Source: Blastococcus sp. CT_GayMR20 (GTDB taxonomy: Bacteria > Actinomycetota > Actinomycetes > Mycobacteriales > Geodermatophilaceae). From it: a DNA stretch of 43,128 nt. Both the position numbers and the translations under genes were made by a program. Below are positions 29,300 through 43,127 of this stretch, piece by piece (the stretch's first letter is position 1; every line of letters begins with the position of its first letter). Below the pieces are notes generated by a model. The model searched no databases. It was given only the letters and a program-made list of their open reading frames with translations, and was not told the origin of the DNA. The stretch lies in contig NZ_SPQM01000023.1 of NCBI RefSeq assembly GCF_004570345.1, positions 1 through 43,128 on the forward strand. The letters are read 5' to 3'.

Positions 29300-30046
29300 A
29301 TGAGCCAGACCGACGACCAGGGTCGTTCCGAGCCCGACCCCTACGGCCAGAGCGGGGGAAGCTCCGCCTACGGACAGCAGCCCCAGTACGGCCAGCAGCC
29401 CCAGTACGGCCAGCCCCCGTCGGGTCAGCCGCAGTACGGGCAGGAGCAGTACGGGCAGCAGCAGTACGCCCAGCCCGCGCCCTACGGCGACCAGTACGGC
29501 CAGCAGCCCGCCTACGGGCAGCAGGCCGGCTACCCGCAGCAGTACGGGCAGGCCTACGGGCAGTACGGGACGTCCGCGGCGCCGGCCAAGCCGCCGCACG
29601 TCATCACCGCCGCCGTCCTCGGCTTCATCTTCGGCGCCTTCGGCGTCCTGGTCTCCCTCGCCGCCATCATCGGGGGGGCGGTGGCCTCCGGTGCCGGCGA
29701 CAGCGTGGACGACGAGATCCCCGGCTTCGGTGCGATCGCCGGCGCGGTCGGCGGCGTGCTCATCGTCTTCGGCATCATCGCCCTGGCCTGGACGGTGGTC
29801 ATGATCTGGGGCTCGGTGTGGGCGCTGTCCGGCCGCAGCCGGGTGATGCTCCTGGTCGGAGGCTCGATCGCCCTGGCCCTCACCCTGATCGGCTTCCTCG
29901 GCAGCCTCGGCGACGACACCACCAGCGGCGGCGGCATCGTGTTCAACCTGCTGCTGCTCCTGGCCGCCGTGGCGATCGTCGTCCTGCTGTCCATGAAGGC
30001 GTCCGCGCAGTTCTTCGCCGCGAAGCGCGCCCAGCGCGGCCGGTAA
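29300..30046 (+). CDS. Tyr-Gly-Gln-repeat membrane protein (right copy)
   Basis: Mirror of 13083-13829: low-complexity N terminus with ten Tyr-Gly-Gln triplets and four membrane segments. GGAGGAG lies just upstream of the ATG. Confidence 0.82.
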   Translation: MSQTDDQGRSEPDPYGQSGGSSAYGQQPQYGQQPQYGQPPSGQPQYGQEQYGQQQYAQPAPYGDQYGQQPAYGQQAGYPQQYGQAYGQYGTSAAPAKPPHVITAAVLGFIFGAFGVLVSLAAIIGGAVASGAGDSVDDEIPGFGAIAGAVGGVLIVFGIIALAWTVVMIWGSVWALSGRSRVMLLVGGSIALALTLIGFLGSLGDDTTSGGGIVFNLLLLLAAVAIVVLLSMKASAQFFAAKRAQRGR

Positions 30047-30152
30047 CGGCTGTACCTCGATCGGGCCGTCGCACCTCCTGGATAGGTGTGACGGGCCTTA
30101 CACTCCGCCACCGGTCCGCCAGCGTGGCGGAGGACGACTAGGAGGAAGCTGC

Positions 30153-30704
30153 ATGTCCAGCCCCACCCCCGGTTCCGACCCGAACCTTCCCCAGGGGGGT
30201 GCTCCGCAGGGACAGCCCGGCTGGAGCGCTCCGCCTCCGCCGCCCGCCCAGGGGTACGGCGTCCAGAGCCCGCAGGGGTACGGCAGTGCGCCTGCCTACT
30301 CCGGCGGGCCGGCAGCTCCCGGCCAGCGCCCGGGCATGGTGACCGCCGCCGGCATCATCGGCATCGTCTGGGGTGGCCTCGGGCTGCTCTTCGGCCTGCT
30401 CGCCCTGAGCCTGGCGTTCGCCTTCGGTGCGGTCTACGGCCTGCTGCTGCTGCTGTCCATCGCCGTCTCGGCGGCGCTCCTCTGGGCCGGCATCCAGGTG
30501 ATCCAGGACAAGTCGCCGCGGTTGCTGCTCCTGATCAGCTACGTCGCCATCGGCGTCAACCTGCTCACCACGATCTGGGCGGTCATCGAGGGCGCCTCGA
30601 TCCTGAGCGGCCTGCTGGGCTTCGTCCTGCCCGGCATCGTGGTGTTCCTGCTGCTCAACCCGCAGTCCAAGCAGTTCTACGCCTCGCGGGGCATCACGTA
30701 CTGA
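30153..30704 (+). CDS. Pro/Gly-rich small membrane protein (right copy)
   Basis: Mirror of 12425-12976: 183 residues, four membrane segments. Strong AGGAGG at 30140-30145 and a perfect 7-bp hairpin at 30115-30131 in the upstream region. Confidence 0.8.
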   Translation: MSSPTPGSDPNLPQGGAPQGQPGWSAPPPPPAQGYGVQSPQGYGSAPAYSGGPAAPGQRPGMVTAAGIIGIVWGGLGLLFGLLALSLAFAFGAVYGLLLLLSIAVSAALLWAGIQVIQDKSPRLLLLISYVAIGVNLLTTIWAVIEGASILSGLLGFVLPGIVVFLLLNPQSKQFYASRGITY

Positions 30705-30721
30705 GCACACCCCGCCGCACG

Positions 30722-30760
30722 AGAGAGCCCCCGCCACCGGATCGGTCGCGGGGGCTCTCT
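30722..30760. terminator. Bidirectional hairpin after ilvC (right copy)
   Basis: Mirror of 12369-12407: 13-bp perfect GC-rich stem between converging genes. Confidence 0.75.
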
Positions 30761-30770
30761 TCGTCGCCGA

Positions 30771-34239
<3,469 letters not shown>

Positions 34240-34285
34240 CTCGGCGTTCTCCTGGCCTTGCTGGGCTGACGGGTGTTCGGGCAAC

Positions 34286-34346
34286 AAAAAACCCCTCGTG
34301 CCACAGGCACGGAGGGGTCAGCGCGTCGGTCGCAGACCGACGCGCT
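34286..34346 (-). terminator. ilvB attenuator hairpins and terminator (right copy)
   Basis: Mirror of 8783-8843: 11-bp hairpin at 34320-34346, then the terminator stem with six-base T run at 34286-34318. Confidence 0.83.
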
Positions 34347-34401
34347 AGGCGACTACGAGGCTGCGCGGGCAGCCAGGAACGAGCAGGCAGGCGCGTGGCA
34401 C
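34345..34401 (-). CDS. ilvB leader peptide (right copy)
   Basis: Mirror of 8728-8784: 18 codons with Leu-Leu-Val and Leu-Val-Val runs. Confidence 0.7.
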   Translation of the reverse strand: MPRACLLVPGCPRSLVVA

Positions 34402-34454
34402 CTGCACACTGTGCGCCTCGGTCGGTCGAGCCGTCAACCGGCCCGTCCCACCAG

Positions 34455-34472
34455 ATGGACACCGGTGTCCAT
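34455..34472. promoter_or_regulatory. 18-bp perfect palindrome (right copy)
   Basis: Mirror of 8657-8674; candidate operator upstream of the ilvB leader. Being self-complementary, it reads the same in both arms. Confidence 0.5.
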
Positions 34473-34555
34473 TTCCGGCCGACCCACGTCGAGGACGGCG
34501 AGGATCGAAGGCGGCGACGCGGGCGCGGGGCCAGGGTGCGGGCGCCGGTCCCCGG

Positions 34556-37201
34556 TCACACGCGGCTCACGAAGCCGGGCAACAGCGACCCCGCCCCGTC
34601 GGCGAGCATCGCGGTCAGCCGGCCCAGCGGCACCGGGCGCGAGATGAGGAAGCCCTGGGCGAAGTCGCAGCCGAAGCCGGCCAGTGCGGCGAGCTGGGCG
34701 GGGGTCTCCACCCCTTCGGCGACGACGTCGATGCTGAGCGCCTTGGCGATGCCGATGACCGACTCGCAGAGGGCCCGGCTCTGGGGGTCGCGGTCGATGC
34801 GGGCGATCATCGTCCGGTCGAGCCGGACGATGTCGATGGGCAGCTGGGTGAGGTGCGCCAGCGTCGAGTTGCCGCTGCCGAAGCCGTCCAGGGCCACGTG
34901 CACGCCCATCAGCCGCAGCGACGTGATGTCCATGCCGGTGCGGTCGTCAGCGGCCATGACCGTGGAGGCGGAGACCTGCAGCACGAGCCGCTCGGGGGCG
35001 AGCCCGGACCGGTTCAGCGCGTGCTCGACATCGGCGACGAGGGTGCCGGTGGCGGCATGCCGCGCGGGCACCTTGAACCCGATGCGCAACGGCTGCTCGC
35101 CGCCGGGCAGCCCGGCGGCGACGGAGGTCGCCTCCTCGAGGGCCCAGCGCACCACCTCGCCGATGAGACCGGTGCGCTCGGCGAGGGAGAGGAACTCGGC
35201 CGGCGGGATCTCGCCGAGCTCGGGGTGCCGCCAGTGCAGTTGCGCCTCCAGACCGGTGATGCGCTCCTCGGCGATGGAGACGATCGGCTGCACCAGGAGG
35301 AAGAGCTCGTCGCGTGCGCAGGCGCCCTGGAGGTCGGCGCGCAGCCGCTCCTGCCGGGCGGCCGCCTCACCGAGTGACGGGCAGTAGCGGGCGGCCGAAC
35401 CCGCACCGTTGGTGTGGGATGCGCGCACGGCCAGGTCGGCGTGTGCGAGCAGTTCGTCGACTCCGAGTCCCGCCTCGAGGGGCGCGACACCCACGCCGGC
35501 GGTCAGCTCGAGCAGGCCCGCCGGAGTGACGAACGGCTGCTCGACGACGGACAGGCAGCGCGCGGCCAGCCGGTCGGCGTCGCCGTCCCCGCCGTGGGCG
35601 AGGACGGCGAAGGCGCCACCGCCCATCCGGGCGACGGTGTCCTCGCCGCGCACGGTGGAGCGCAGGCGACGGCCGATCTCGGCCATCACCGCGGTCACGG
35701 TCTCGCGGCCGGCGCTCTCCCGCGCCTCGGCGAGGCCGTCGAGCGCGATCATCAGCAGGGACGACGGCCCGCGGTCGGCGTCGGCCAGTTCGGCCTGCAG
35801 GGTCTGCAGGATGCCGGCACGGTTGGGCAGCCCGGTCATCGGATCGGTGTAGGCCACGCTCTGCAGCGCCTGCTCGCGGGCGTGCCGCTCGGTCATGTCC
35901 CGGCAGTGCAGGACGACGGCGCCGACGTCCGGGTCGTCCCGCAGGTCCGAGACACCGGCCTCGAGGTAGCGCCACACCCCCTCGTCGTCCTGGAGCCGCA
36001 GCAGCAGCAGGTGGTGCGCGTCCTCCGGCATCGCCTCGCAGGGCGACGCCGGCAGGGCACCGGTCAGCGCGGCGACGTCCTCGGGGTGGACGGCGTCGAG
36101 CAGGCGGCGGCCGAGCAGCCGGGCCGCGGCCGGGCCGAGGGCCCGGTCGAGCGCCGGCGACGCCCAGGTGATCTGCAGCTTGTCGTCGAGGATGACGACC
36201 GCGTCGCCGCTCGAGCGCACCAGGGAGCGGAAGTAGGCCTCGCTGCGGCGCAGGCGCCCGGCCATGCGCCGCGCGTCGCGACTGGTGACCCAGCGGTGCA
36301 CCGCCGTGAGGACGACGCACACGACGGCACCGACGAAGTTGACCGCCGTCGGCACGTGGCCCGCCATGGGCACGGCGCCGAGGACGACGATCGCGATGGC
36401 CATCGCCACGTGCGGCAGGAGCTGTCCCAGCTCGGTGGTGCGGCCCTTGGCAGCCGGAACGCCGCCGTCCGGGTCGAATCCGGGGTCGATCAGCACGGCC
36501 GCCGCGAGGAGGCCCAGGCCGCCGGCGACGAGGAACCGGCTGAGGTCCACGCCGACCATCCAGTCGCCGAGGAGGGCCCGCGTGGCCAGTCCGCGGCCGG
36601 AGGTGAGCAGGACGGCGCCGGCCAGCAGGACGAGCGCCATCCGCTGACGGCGCCCTTCGATCACGCCGAGCACGGTGAGGGCGGCGGCCATGGTGGCCGA
36701 GGTGGATACCACGGCGGCGGCGAGGACCAGTTGCTCGGCGACGGCCAGGTGAGACCAGCTGCCGGCGGGACCCACGACCAGGAGCTGGACCACGACTACG
36801 GACGCCGCGGAGAACAGGGCCAGCTCCACCACGAGGCGGAGCCCGCCGTTGCGCAGTCGCTTCCGGTCGACGAGCGAGAGGATGGCCACGATGGCGATGA
36901 GGTAGCCGGGCACGGTGGGCACCCAGCGCAGGACGACCAACTGCAGTGGGTCGGCGGGGTCGACGACGCTGGACAGCAGCGTGCCGAGGACCGGGAGCAG
37001 CGGGGCCGCCGCGAGCAGGCGCCAGCTGCGCCGCTGCGGCCGCCGGCCACCGACCACCCAGAGGACGGCCGAGGCGGTGAGACCGGCGGCCACGACGCCC
37101 AGGTCGCCGACCAGGCTCAGGGCGGGGTCGCCCACGGCCACCGCGCAGGCGACGAGCACCGGCACGACCGCTGCGAGCAGCCACCATCGACGGAAGTCCA
37201 C
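34556..37201 (-). CDS. Degenerate PAS-GGDEF-EAL membrane protein (right copy)
   Basis: Mirror of 5928-8573: 881 residues, GGGAF in place of GGDEF and EAQ in place of EAL. GTG start at 37201; the alternative GTG is at 37258. Confidence 0.9.
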   Translation of the reverse strand: MDFRRWWLLAAVVPVLVACAVAVGDPALSLVGDLGVVAAGLTASAVLWVVGGRRPQRRSWRLLAAAPLLPVLGTLLSSVVDPADPLQLVVLRWVPTVPGYLIAIVAILSLVDRKRLRNGGLRLVVELALFSAASVVVVQLLVVGPAGSWSHLAVAEQLVLAAAVVSTSATMAAALTVLGVIEGRRQRMALVLLAGAVLLTSGRGLATRALLGDWMVGVDLSRFLVAGGLGLLAAAVLIDPGFDPDGGVPAAKGRTTELGQLLPHVAMAIAIVVLGAVPMAGHVPTAVNFVGAVVCVVLTAVHRWVTSRDARRMAGRLRRSEAYFRSLVRSSGDAVVILDDKLQITWASPALDRALGPAAARLLGRRLLDAVHPEDVAALTGALPASPCEAMPEDAHHLLLLRLQDDEGVWRYLEAGVSDLRDDPDVGAVVLHCRDMTERHAREQALQSVAYTDPMTGLPNRAGILQTLQAELADADRGPSSLLMIALDGLAEARESAGRETVTAVMAEIGRRLRSTVRGEDTVARMGGGAFAVLAHGGDGDADRLAARCLSVVEQPFVTPAGLLELTAGVGVAPLEAGLGVDELLAHADLAVRASHTNGAGSAARYCPSLGEAAARQERLRADLQGACARDELFLLVQPIVSIAEERITGLEAQLHWRHPELGEIPPAEFLSLAERTGLIGEVVRWALEEATSVAAGLPGGEQPLRIGFKVPARHAATGTLVADVEHALNRSGLAPERLVLQVSASTVMAADDRTGMDITSLRLMGVHVALDGFGSGNSTLAHLTQLPIDIVRLDRTMIARIDRDPQSRALCESVIGIAKALSIDVVAEGVETPAQLAALAGFGCDFAQGFLISRPVPLGRLTAMLADGAGSLLPGFVSRV

Positions 37202-37297
37202 ACCCGCTACCTCGGCATGCTCACCGAGGGTGACAAGCCGGGCGGGGGGTCGGGTCACCCGTTCGAGGGGTGTCCCCGAATCGCGTGTTCCGGCGGC

Positions 37298-39007
37298 TCA
37301 GCCGCAGATGGCGCCCTGCGCCGCCGAGCCCACGAGCTTGGCGTACTTGCCGAGCACACCCGTGGTGTAGCGCGGCGGGAGCGGGGTCCACCCCTCCTTG
37401 CGCGCGGCCAGCTCGGCCTCGCCGACGACGAGGTCGAGGGTGCGGGCGGCGAGGTCGAGGCGGATGCGGTCCCCGTCGCGGACGAAGGCGATGGGTCCGC
37501 CGTCGGTCGCCTCCGGGGCCACGTGCCCGATGCAGAGCCCCGTCGTCCCGCCCGAGAAGCGGCCGTCGGTGAGGAGGAGGACGTCCTTGCCGAGCCCGGC
37601 TCCCTTGATCGCGCCGGTCACGGCCAGCATCTCGCGCATGCCCGGGCCCCCGCGGGGTCCCTCGTACCGGATGACCACCACGTCCCCCGGCTTGAGCGTG
37701 CCCTCGGTGACGGCGTCCATGGCGCCCTGCTCGCCGTCGAAGACACGCGCGGTGCCCTCGAAGGTGGCCGCGTCGAAGCCGGCGGACTTGACGACCGCGC
37801 CCTCGGGGGCGAGCGACCCGCGGAGGATGGAGAGGCCCCCGGTCCTGTGGATCGGGTCGTTCATCGCGTGGATGATCGCGCCGTCGGGGTCCGGCGGGGC
37901 GATCTCGGCGAGGTTCTCCGCCATGGTCTTGCCGGTCACGGTGAGCGCGTCGCCGTGCAGCAGGCCCGCGTCCAGCAGCGCGCGCATGACGACGGGGACG
38001 CCGCCGATGCGGTCGATGTCGGTCATGACGAAGCGGCCGAACGGCTTGACGTCGGCCAGGTGCGGCGTGCGGTCGCCGATCCGGTTGAAGTCCTCCAGCG
38101 TCAGGTCCACCTGCGCCTCGTGCGCGATCGCCAGCAGGTGGAGGACGGCGTTGGTCGAGCCGCCGAGCGCCATGACGACGGTGATCGCGTTCTCGAACGC
38201 CTTCCTCGTCATGATCTGCCGCGCGGTGATGCCCTTGCGCAGCATCTGCACGACCGCCTCCCCGGAGGCGACGGCGAACGCGTCGCGGCGCCGGTCCGGG
38301 GCCGGCGGGGCCGCGCTGCCCGGCAGGCTCATGCCGAGGGCCTCGGCCGCGCTGGCCATGGTGTTGGCGGTGTACATGCCGCCGCAGGCGCCCTCGCCGG
38401 GACAGGTGGCCTTCTCGATGGCGGTCAGCTCCTCGCGGGTGATCTTGCCCGCGGCACAGGCGCCGACGCCCTCGAAGACGTCGATGATCGTCAGGTCGCG
38501 GTCGCCGAGCTTGCCCGGCAGCGTCGAGCCGGCGTAGAGGAAGACGGCCGCGAGGTCGAGGCGGGCCGCGGCCATGAGCATCCCGGGCAGCGACTTGTCG
38601 CAGCCGGCCAGCAGCACCGAGCCGTCGAGGCGCTCGGCGAACATCACCGTCTCGACGGAGTCGGCGATGACCTCGCGTGAGACCAGCGAGGCGCGCATGC
38701 CCTCGTGCCCCATGGAGATGCCGTCGCTCACGGAGATGGTGCCGAACTCCAGCGGGAACCCGCCCGCGACGCGGACGCCCTCCTTCGCCCGCTTGGCCAG
38801 CCGGTCCAGGGAGAGGTTGCAGGGGGTGATCTCGTTCCACGACGACGCCACGCCGATCTGCGGCTTGGCGAAGTCCTCGTCCTCCATGCCGACGGCGCGC
38901 AGCATGGCGCGAGCCGGCGCCCTGGCGTCGCCGTCGGTCACCTCGAAGCTGCGCGGCTTCAGATCGGCGGTCTCGCTGCCGGCGGGGCGGTCCTCCACGG
39001 TGGTCAC
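37298..39007 (-). CDS. ilvD: Dihydroxy-acid dehydratase (right copy)
   Basis: Mirror of 4122-5831: 569 residues, cluster cysteines 63, 136 and 208. TACGAT at 39016-39021 on the minus strand. Confidence 0.97.
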   Translation of the reverse strand: MTTVEDRPAGSETADLKPRSFEVTDGDARAPARAMLRAVGMEDEDFAKPQIGVASSWNEITPCNLSLDRLAKRAKEGVRVAGGFPLEFGTISVSDGISMGHEGMRASLVSREVIADSVETVMFAERLDGSVLLAGCDKSLPGMLMAAARLDLAAVFLYAGSTLPGKLGDRDLTIIDVFEGVGACAAGKITREELTAIEKATCPGEGACGGMYTANTMASAAEALGMSLPGSAAPPAPDRRRDAFAVASGEAVVQMLRKGITARQIMTRKAFENAITVVMALGGSTNAVLHLLAIAHEAQVDLTLEDFNRIGDRTPHLADVKPFGRFVMTDIDRIGGVPVVMRALLDAGLLHGDALTVTGKTMAENLAEIAPPDPDGAIIHAMNDPIHRTGGLSILRGSLAPEGAVVKSAGFDAATFEGTARVFDGEQGAMDAVTEGTLKPGDVVVIRYEGPRGGPGMREMLAVTGAIKGAGLGKDVLLLTDGRFSGGTTGLCIGHVAPEATDGGPIAFVRDGDRIRLDLAARTLDLVVGEAELAARKEGWTPLPPRYTTGVLGKYAKLVGSAAQGAICG

Positions 39008-39051
39008 GGTCGCCGATCGTAGGCCGGTGACCGAGCCGCTCACTGGCTGCC

Positions 39052-39079
39052 TCGATACTGGTACCGACACCACCATCGA
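39052..39079. promoter_or_regulatory. 28-bp dyad between ilvD and regulator gene (right copy)
   Basis: Mirror of 4050-4077: symmetric TCGAT/ATCGA and GGT/ACC half-sites, 10 bp upstream of the regulator start at 39090. Confidence 0.4.
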
Positions 39080-39089
39080 AGGGGGTCGC

Positions 39090-39911
39090 GTGACCGTCGC
39101 CACCCGCCGCGAGCTGGCGGAGTTCCTCCGCTCGCGGCGCCGTCAGCTGGACCCGCGCGCCGTCGGCCTGCCCGCGGGCGGCAACCGGCGCACCCCCGGG
39201 TTGCGCCGGGAGGAGGTCGCCCTCCTCGCGGGCGTGAGCCACACCTGGTTCACGTGGCTGGAGCAGGCCCGGGACATCCGGCCGTCGCGGCAGGTCATCG
39301 ACGCCCTGGCCCGGACGCTGCTGCTCACACCGGCCGAGCACGAGTACGTGCTGCACCTGTCCGGACACGGCGGCCGGCCACCGGGCGAGGACGCCGACGC
39401 GATGCCGGTGCACGTGCAACGGCTGCTGGACGCCCTCGGCACCTCCCCCGCCTACGCGATCACGGCGAACTGGGCCATCGTGGGCTGGAACCGGGCCTAC
39501 GAGCGCTTCTACCCCGGGGTGGCCCGGGTGCCGGCGTCCGACCGGAACCTGCTGTGGCTCGTGTTCACCGACCCAGCCGTCCGCGAACTCCTGGGCGACT
39601 GGACGACCGACAGCCGGCGGTTCCTCACCCAATTCCGGGCGGAGGTCGGCCCACGGCTGGCAGATCGCGACGTCGCGGACCTGGTCGACCGGCTGCGGGC
39701 GGCCAGCCCGCACTTCCGCGAGGGCTGGGCCAGCCACGACGTGGACCGGTTCAGCTCCGGCGAGCGCCGCTTCGAGCACCCGGTGGTGGGCACCCTCCTG
39801 CTGGAGCACCACCAGCTCACCCCCGCCGATGCCCCGGGCCTGCACCTGGTCGTCTACACGGCCGCCGACGGCAGCGAGACAGCCGCCCGCCTGTCCCGCC
39901 TCGCCGCCTGA
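39090..39911 (+). CDS. MmyB-type XRE regulator (right copy)
   Basis: Mirror of 3218-4039: 273 residues, N-terminal helix-turn-helix and PAS-like ligand domain. GTG at 39090 after GGGGG. Confidence 0.93.
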   Translation: MTVATRRELAEFLRSRRRQLDPRAVGLPAGGNRRTPGLRREEVALLAGVSHTWFTWLEQARDIRPSRQVIDALARTLLLTPAEHEYVLHLSGHGGRPPGEDADAMPVHVQRLLDALGTSPAYAITANWAIVGWNRAYERFYPGVARVPASDRNLLWLVFTDPAVRELLGDWTTDSRRFLTQFRAEVGPRLADRDVADLVDRLRAASPHFREGWASHDVDRFSSGERRFEHPVVGTLLLEHHQLTPADAPGLHLVVYTAADGSETAARLSRLAA

Positions 39912-39934
39912 CCCGTCTGGGAGGATCGGCCGTC

Positions 39935-40321
39935 GTGAGCACCACCGCCCGGCTGCGCATGAACCGGACCGCGCTGGTCCCGGTCGCCTTCCTGGCGCTG
40001 TGCGCCGTCCCGCTCGCCACCGCGAGCGCGTGGACGCTGGTCGTCTTCCTCCTCCCGCTGGCGGTCGCGCTCTGGGTGCTGCGCAGCGGCGTCGACGTCG
40101 GCGACGACGGGCTCACGGTGCACTCGCTCGTCGGCAGCCGGACCGTGCGGTGGCCGGAGCTCGCCGGCATCCGGGTGGCCGACCGGGGCGCCCTCTGGCT
40201 GGTGACCACCGGTGGCACCGAGGTGCGCGTGCCGGTCATCCGCGCCCGCGACCTGCCGCGCCTGGCGGAGCTCTCCGGCGGCCGGATCGAGGTGCCGGCT
40301 CCCCCCTCGGCCGGTCAGTAG
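39935..40321 (+). CDS. PH-domain membrane protein, CFP-6 type (right copy)
   Basis: Mirror of 2808-3194: 128 residues. GTG at 39935 with GGGAGG at 39919-39924; 23 bp after the regulator gene. Confidence 0.82.
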   Translation: MSTTARLRMNRTALVPVAFLALCAVPLATASAWTLVVFLLPLAVALWVLRSGVDVGDDGLTVHSLVGSRTVRWPELAGIRVADRGALWLVTTGGTEVRVPVIRARDLPRLAELSGGRIEVPAPPSAGQ

Positions 40322-41256
40322 CGGTCGACCACGTCGGCCGGCGGCTCGCCGGCCAGGAGTCGGGTCACCTGCGCGACGACTGCCGCCGCCGCGCGCGCGT
40401 TGGTCTCGGGGACCGCGCCCCCGACGTGCGGTGTCAGCAGGAGTCCGGGCGCCGACCAGAGTGGATGCCCCGCCGGCAGCGGCTCGGGGTCGGTGACGTC
40501 CAGCGCGGCCCGGAGCCGGCCGCTGGAGAGCTCTGCCAGCAGCGCCCCGGTGTCGACGACGACGCCCCGCGCGGCGTTGACCAGCAGAGCGCCGTCCTTC
40601 ATCGCGGCCAGGAAGCCGGCGTCGACCATCCCGGTCGTCTCCGGCGTGACGGGGACGATGACGATCACGACGTCGGCCTGCGGCAGGAGCTCCGGCAGCT
40701 CCGCGGTGGAGTGCACCCCCTCGCGCGCGGACCGCCCGACGTAGGTGAGCTCGACGTCGAAGCCCGCCATCATCCGGCCGATGGCCTGCGCGATGTCGCC
40801 GGCCCCGACCAGCAGCACCCGCGCTCCGACGAGCGAGGAGTGGGTGCCGAACGTCCACCGCCCGGCCTCCTGCTCCCGGACGAAGAAGGGAATCCCGCGC
40901 AGCACGGCGAGGGTGGCGGTCACGGCCCACTCGGCGGTCGAGGGCGTGTGCGCTCCCCGCGCGTTGCACAGGAGCACCCCGTCGGGCAGCCGGTCGACGA
41001 ACAGCTCGGCTCCGGCACTGAGCAGCTGGACCAGCTTCAACCGGGGCAGCGCCTCCAGGAAGTCGCCGTCCGGCACTCCACCGGCGCGCGGGACCCACAT
41101 CTGCGCCAGGGCCGCCTCCCCCTCCGGCGGGCCGTCGCCGGCGTCGATCCGGTGGGCGCGCACGCGCGGCGAGACCGCCTCGATCGCGCTGCCGATGGCC
41201 CGCGAGGGCACCAGCACGTGGAGGGTCTCGTCCGGCGGGAGGATCGGGGAAGGCAC
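40315..41256 (-). CDS. D-2-hydroxyacid dehydrogenase (right copy)
   Basis: Mirror of 1873-2814: 313 residues, Arg230, Glu258 and His277 triad. Overlaps the converging PH-domain gene by 7 bp. Confidence 0.92.
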   Translation of the reverse strand: MPSPILPPDETLHVLVPSRAIGSAIEAVSPRVRAHRIDAGDGPPEGEAALAQMWVPRAGGVPDGDFLEALPRLKLVQLLSAGAELFVDRLPDGVLLCNARGAHTPSTAEWAVTATLAVLRGIPFFVREQEAGRWTFGTHSSLVGARVLLVGAGDIAQAIGRMMAGFDVELTYVGRSAREGVHSTAELPELLPQADVVIVIVPVTPETTGMVDAGFLAAMKDGALLVNAARGVVVDTGALLAELSSGRLRAALDVTDPEPLPAGHPLWSAPGLLLTPHVGGAVPETNARAAAAVVAQVTRLLAGEPPADVVDRY

Positions 41257-41306
41257 GAGCAGCGACTCTAGGCGGGTCCCCAGGAAGCGCACGTACTGTG
41301 AAGCAG

Positions 41307-42455
41307 GTGAGGCGGCGGACCGGCGGACGGGCTTCCTGGCCCGTCGTCCTCCTGCTCGCCGGCACCGTGCTGACCGGCTGCGGGAGCGACGGCTACGAGC
41401 CGTCCGGCCCGTTCCGGCCGAAGCCGGAGGGAGCACCGCCCGAGGTCGGGCCCCCGTCCTCGCAGGCGCCCGTCCCCGGGCAGCCCGCGCAGCCCGGTTC
41501 CGGTGACACCGACGGCGACCCCAACGTCGTCGCCTCCGGGCTGACCGTGCCCACCGGCCTGACGCTGATGCCCGACGGTTCGGCGCTCGTCGGCGAGCGG
41601 GACACCGGCCGGATCATCCAGGTCTTCCCCGACCGCTCCCCCGCCCGGGAGCTGATGACGGTGCCCGGCATCGACACCTCCGGGGACGGCGGGCTGCTGG
41701 GGCTGGCCCTGTCGCCGACGTTCCTCGAGGACGGCCTCGTCTACGCGTACATGACCACGCCGACCGACAACCGCGTCGTCCGCTTCCCGATCGGCGGCAC
41801 GCCCAACGACGTCTTCACCGGCATCCCGCGCGGGGACGTGCACAACGGCGGCGCCCTGGTCTTCGGCCTCGACGGCCACCTGCTCGTCGGCACCGGCGAC
41901 GCCGGGAACCCCGCCCTCGCGACGGACCCCACGTCGACCGGGGGCAAGGTCCTGCGCATGGACGTCTTCGGCCGACCCGTCAACGGGGACATCGTCTTCA
42001 GCCGGGGGCACCGCGACGTCACCGCCATCTGTGCGACCGGTGAGACCGCCGTCTACGCGACCGACGCGGCCACCGACGCCGCCACGACGGGCCCGGACCA
42101 GATCGATGCGCTGACGCTCGGCGCCAACTACGCGCTGGCCCCGCCGCTGGCCGAGGTGCCCGCCGAGGAGGGCGGCCTGGGCGGGTGCGCGGCCGCGCCG
42201 GGAGCGATCTTCCTCGGCGCGCTGGACGGCGAGCGGATCACCGCGCTCACCCTCGACGACGCCGGGGCCGTCGTCGGCGACCCCGAGGAGTTCCTCGGCG
42301 GTCAGTACGGGCGGCTGCGCACCGTCGTCCTGGACACCGAGGGCGCGCTGTGGATCACGACGTCGAACAAGGACGGCGTCGGCACGCCCGCCGAGGACGA
42401 CGACAAGGTGCTGCGCATCCTCCCCCCGTCCTCGGCAGGCAACTCGCCGTTGTGA
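41307..42455 (+). CDS. LppZ-like lipoprotein (right copy)
   Basis: Mirror of 674-1822: lipobox LTGC then sugar-dehydrogenase-type beta-propeller. TACTGT at 41294-41299 precedes GTG 41307 by 7 bp; GTG 41298 is the alternative. Confidence 0.88.
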   Translation: MRRRTGGRASWPVVLLLAGTVLTGCGSDGYEPSGPFRPKPEGAPPEVGPPSSQAPVPGQPAQPGSGDTDGDPNVVASGLTVPTGLTLMPDGSALVGERDTGRIIQVFPDRSPARELMTVPGIDTSGDGGLLGLALSPTFLEDGLVYAYMTTPTDNRVVRFPIGGTPNDVFTGIPRGDVHNGGALVFGLDGHLLVGTGDAGNPALATDPTSTGGKVLRMDVFGRPVNGDIVFSRGHRDVTAICATGETAVYATDAATDAATTGPDQIDALTLGANYALAPPLAEVPAEEGGLGGCAAAPGAIFLGALDGERITALTLDDAGAVVGDPEEFLGGQYGRLRTVVLDTEGALWITTSNKDGVGTPAEDDDKVLRILPPSSAGNSPL

Positions 42456-43127
42456 TCAGCTGAGCCGCTCTTCGAGCATCCGCTTGACGGTGGCGGCGTC
42501 GGCCTTGCCGCGGGTGGTCTTCATGACCGCGCCGACCAGTGCACCGATCGCCTGGACCTTGCCGCCGCGCACCTTCTCGGCGACGTCCGGGTTCGCCTCG
42601 ATCGCGGCGTCGACGGCCGCCACGAGCTCGTCGGACTCCCCCATGACGGCCAGGCCGCGGCTCTCCACGACCTCTGCCGGACCGCCCTCGCCCGCGAGCA
42701 CGCCGTCCAGGGCCTGCCGCGCCAGCTGGTCGTTGATGGTGCCGGCCGAGACGAGGCCGACGAGCTCCGCGACCTGCTGCGGCGTCACGGCGAGTCCCCC
42801 CAGCTCGACACCGGCGTCGTTCGCGCGGCGGGCCAGCTCGCCCAGCCACCACTTGCGGGCGTCGGCGGGCGAGGCACCGGCGGCCACGGTGTCGCTGACC
42901 AGCTCGACGGCGCCGGCGTTGACGAGCCAGGCCATCTCGGTGGGTGCGATGCCCCACTCGTCCGACAGCCGGGTGCGGCGCGCGGCCGGCAGCTCGGGGA
43001 GCGTGGCCAGCAGCTTCGCGACCCACTCCTCGTCGGGTGCGACGGGCACGAGGTCGGGCTCGGGGAAGTACCGGTAGTCGGTCGCCTCCTCCTTGCTGCG
43101 GCCCGGCGAGGTCGTGCCGGTGTCCTC
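42456..43127 (-). CDS. gatB: GatB C-terminal part (right copy)
   Basis: Mirror of 2-673: the final 223 residues, cut by the window end at the same codon as the left copy. Its stop directly abuts that of the lipoprotein gene. Confidence 0.95.
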   Translation of the reverse strand, partial: EDTGTTSPGRSKEEATDYRYFPEPDLVPVAPDEEWVAKLLATLPELPAARRTRLSDEWGIAPTEMAWLVNAGAVELVSDTVAAGASPADARKWWLGELARRANDAGVELGGLAVTPQQVAELVGLVSAGTINDQLARQALDGVLAGEGGPAEVVESRGLAVMGESDELVAAVDAAIEANPDVAEKVRGGKVQAIGALVGAVMKTTRGKADAATVKRMLEERLS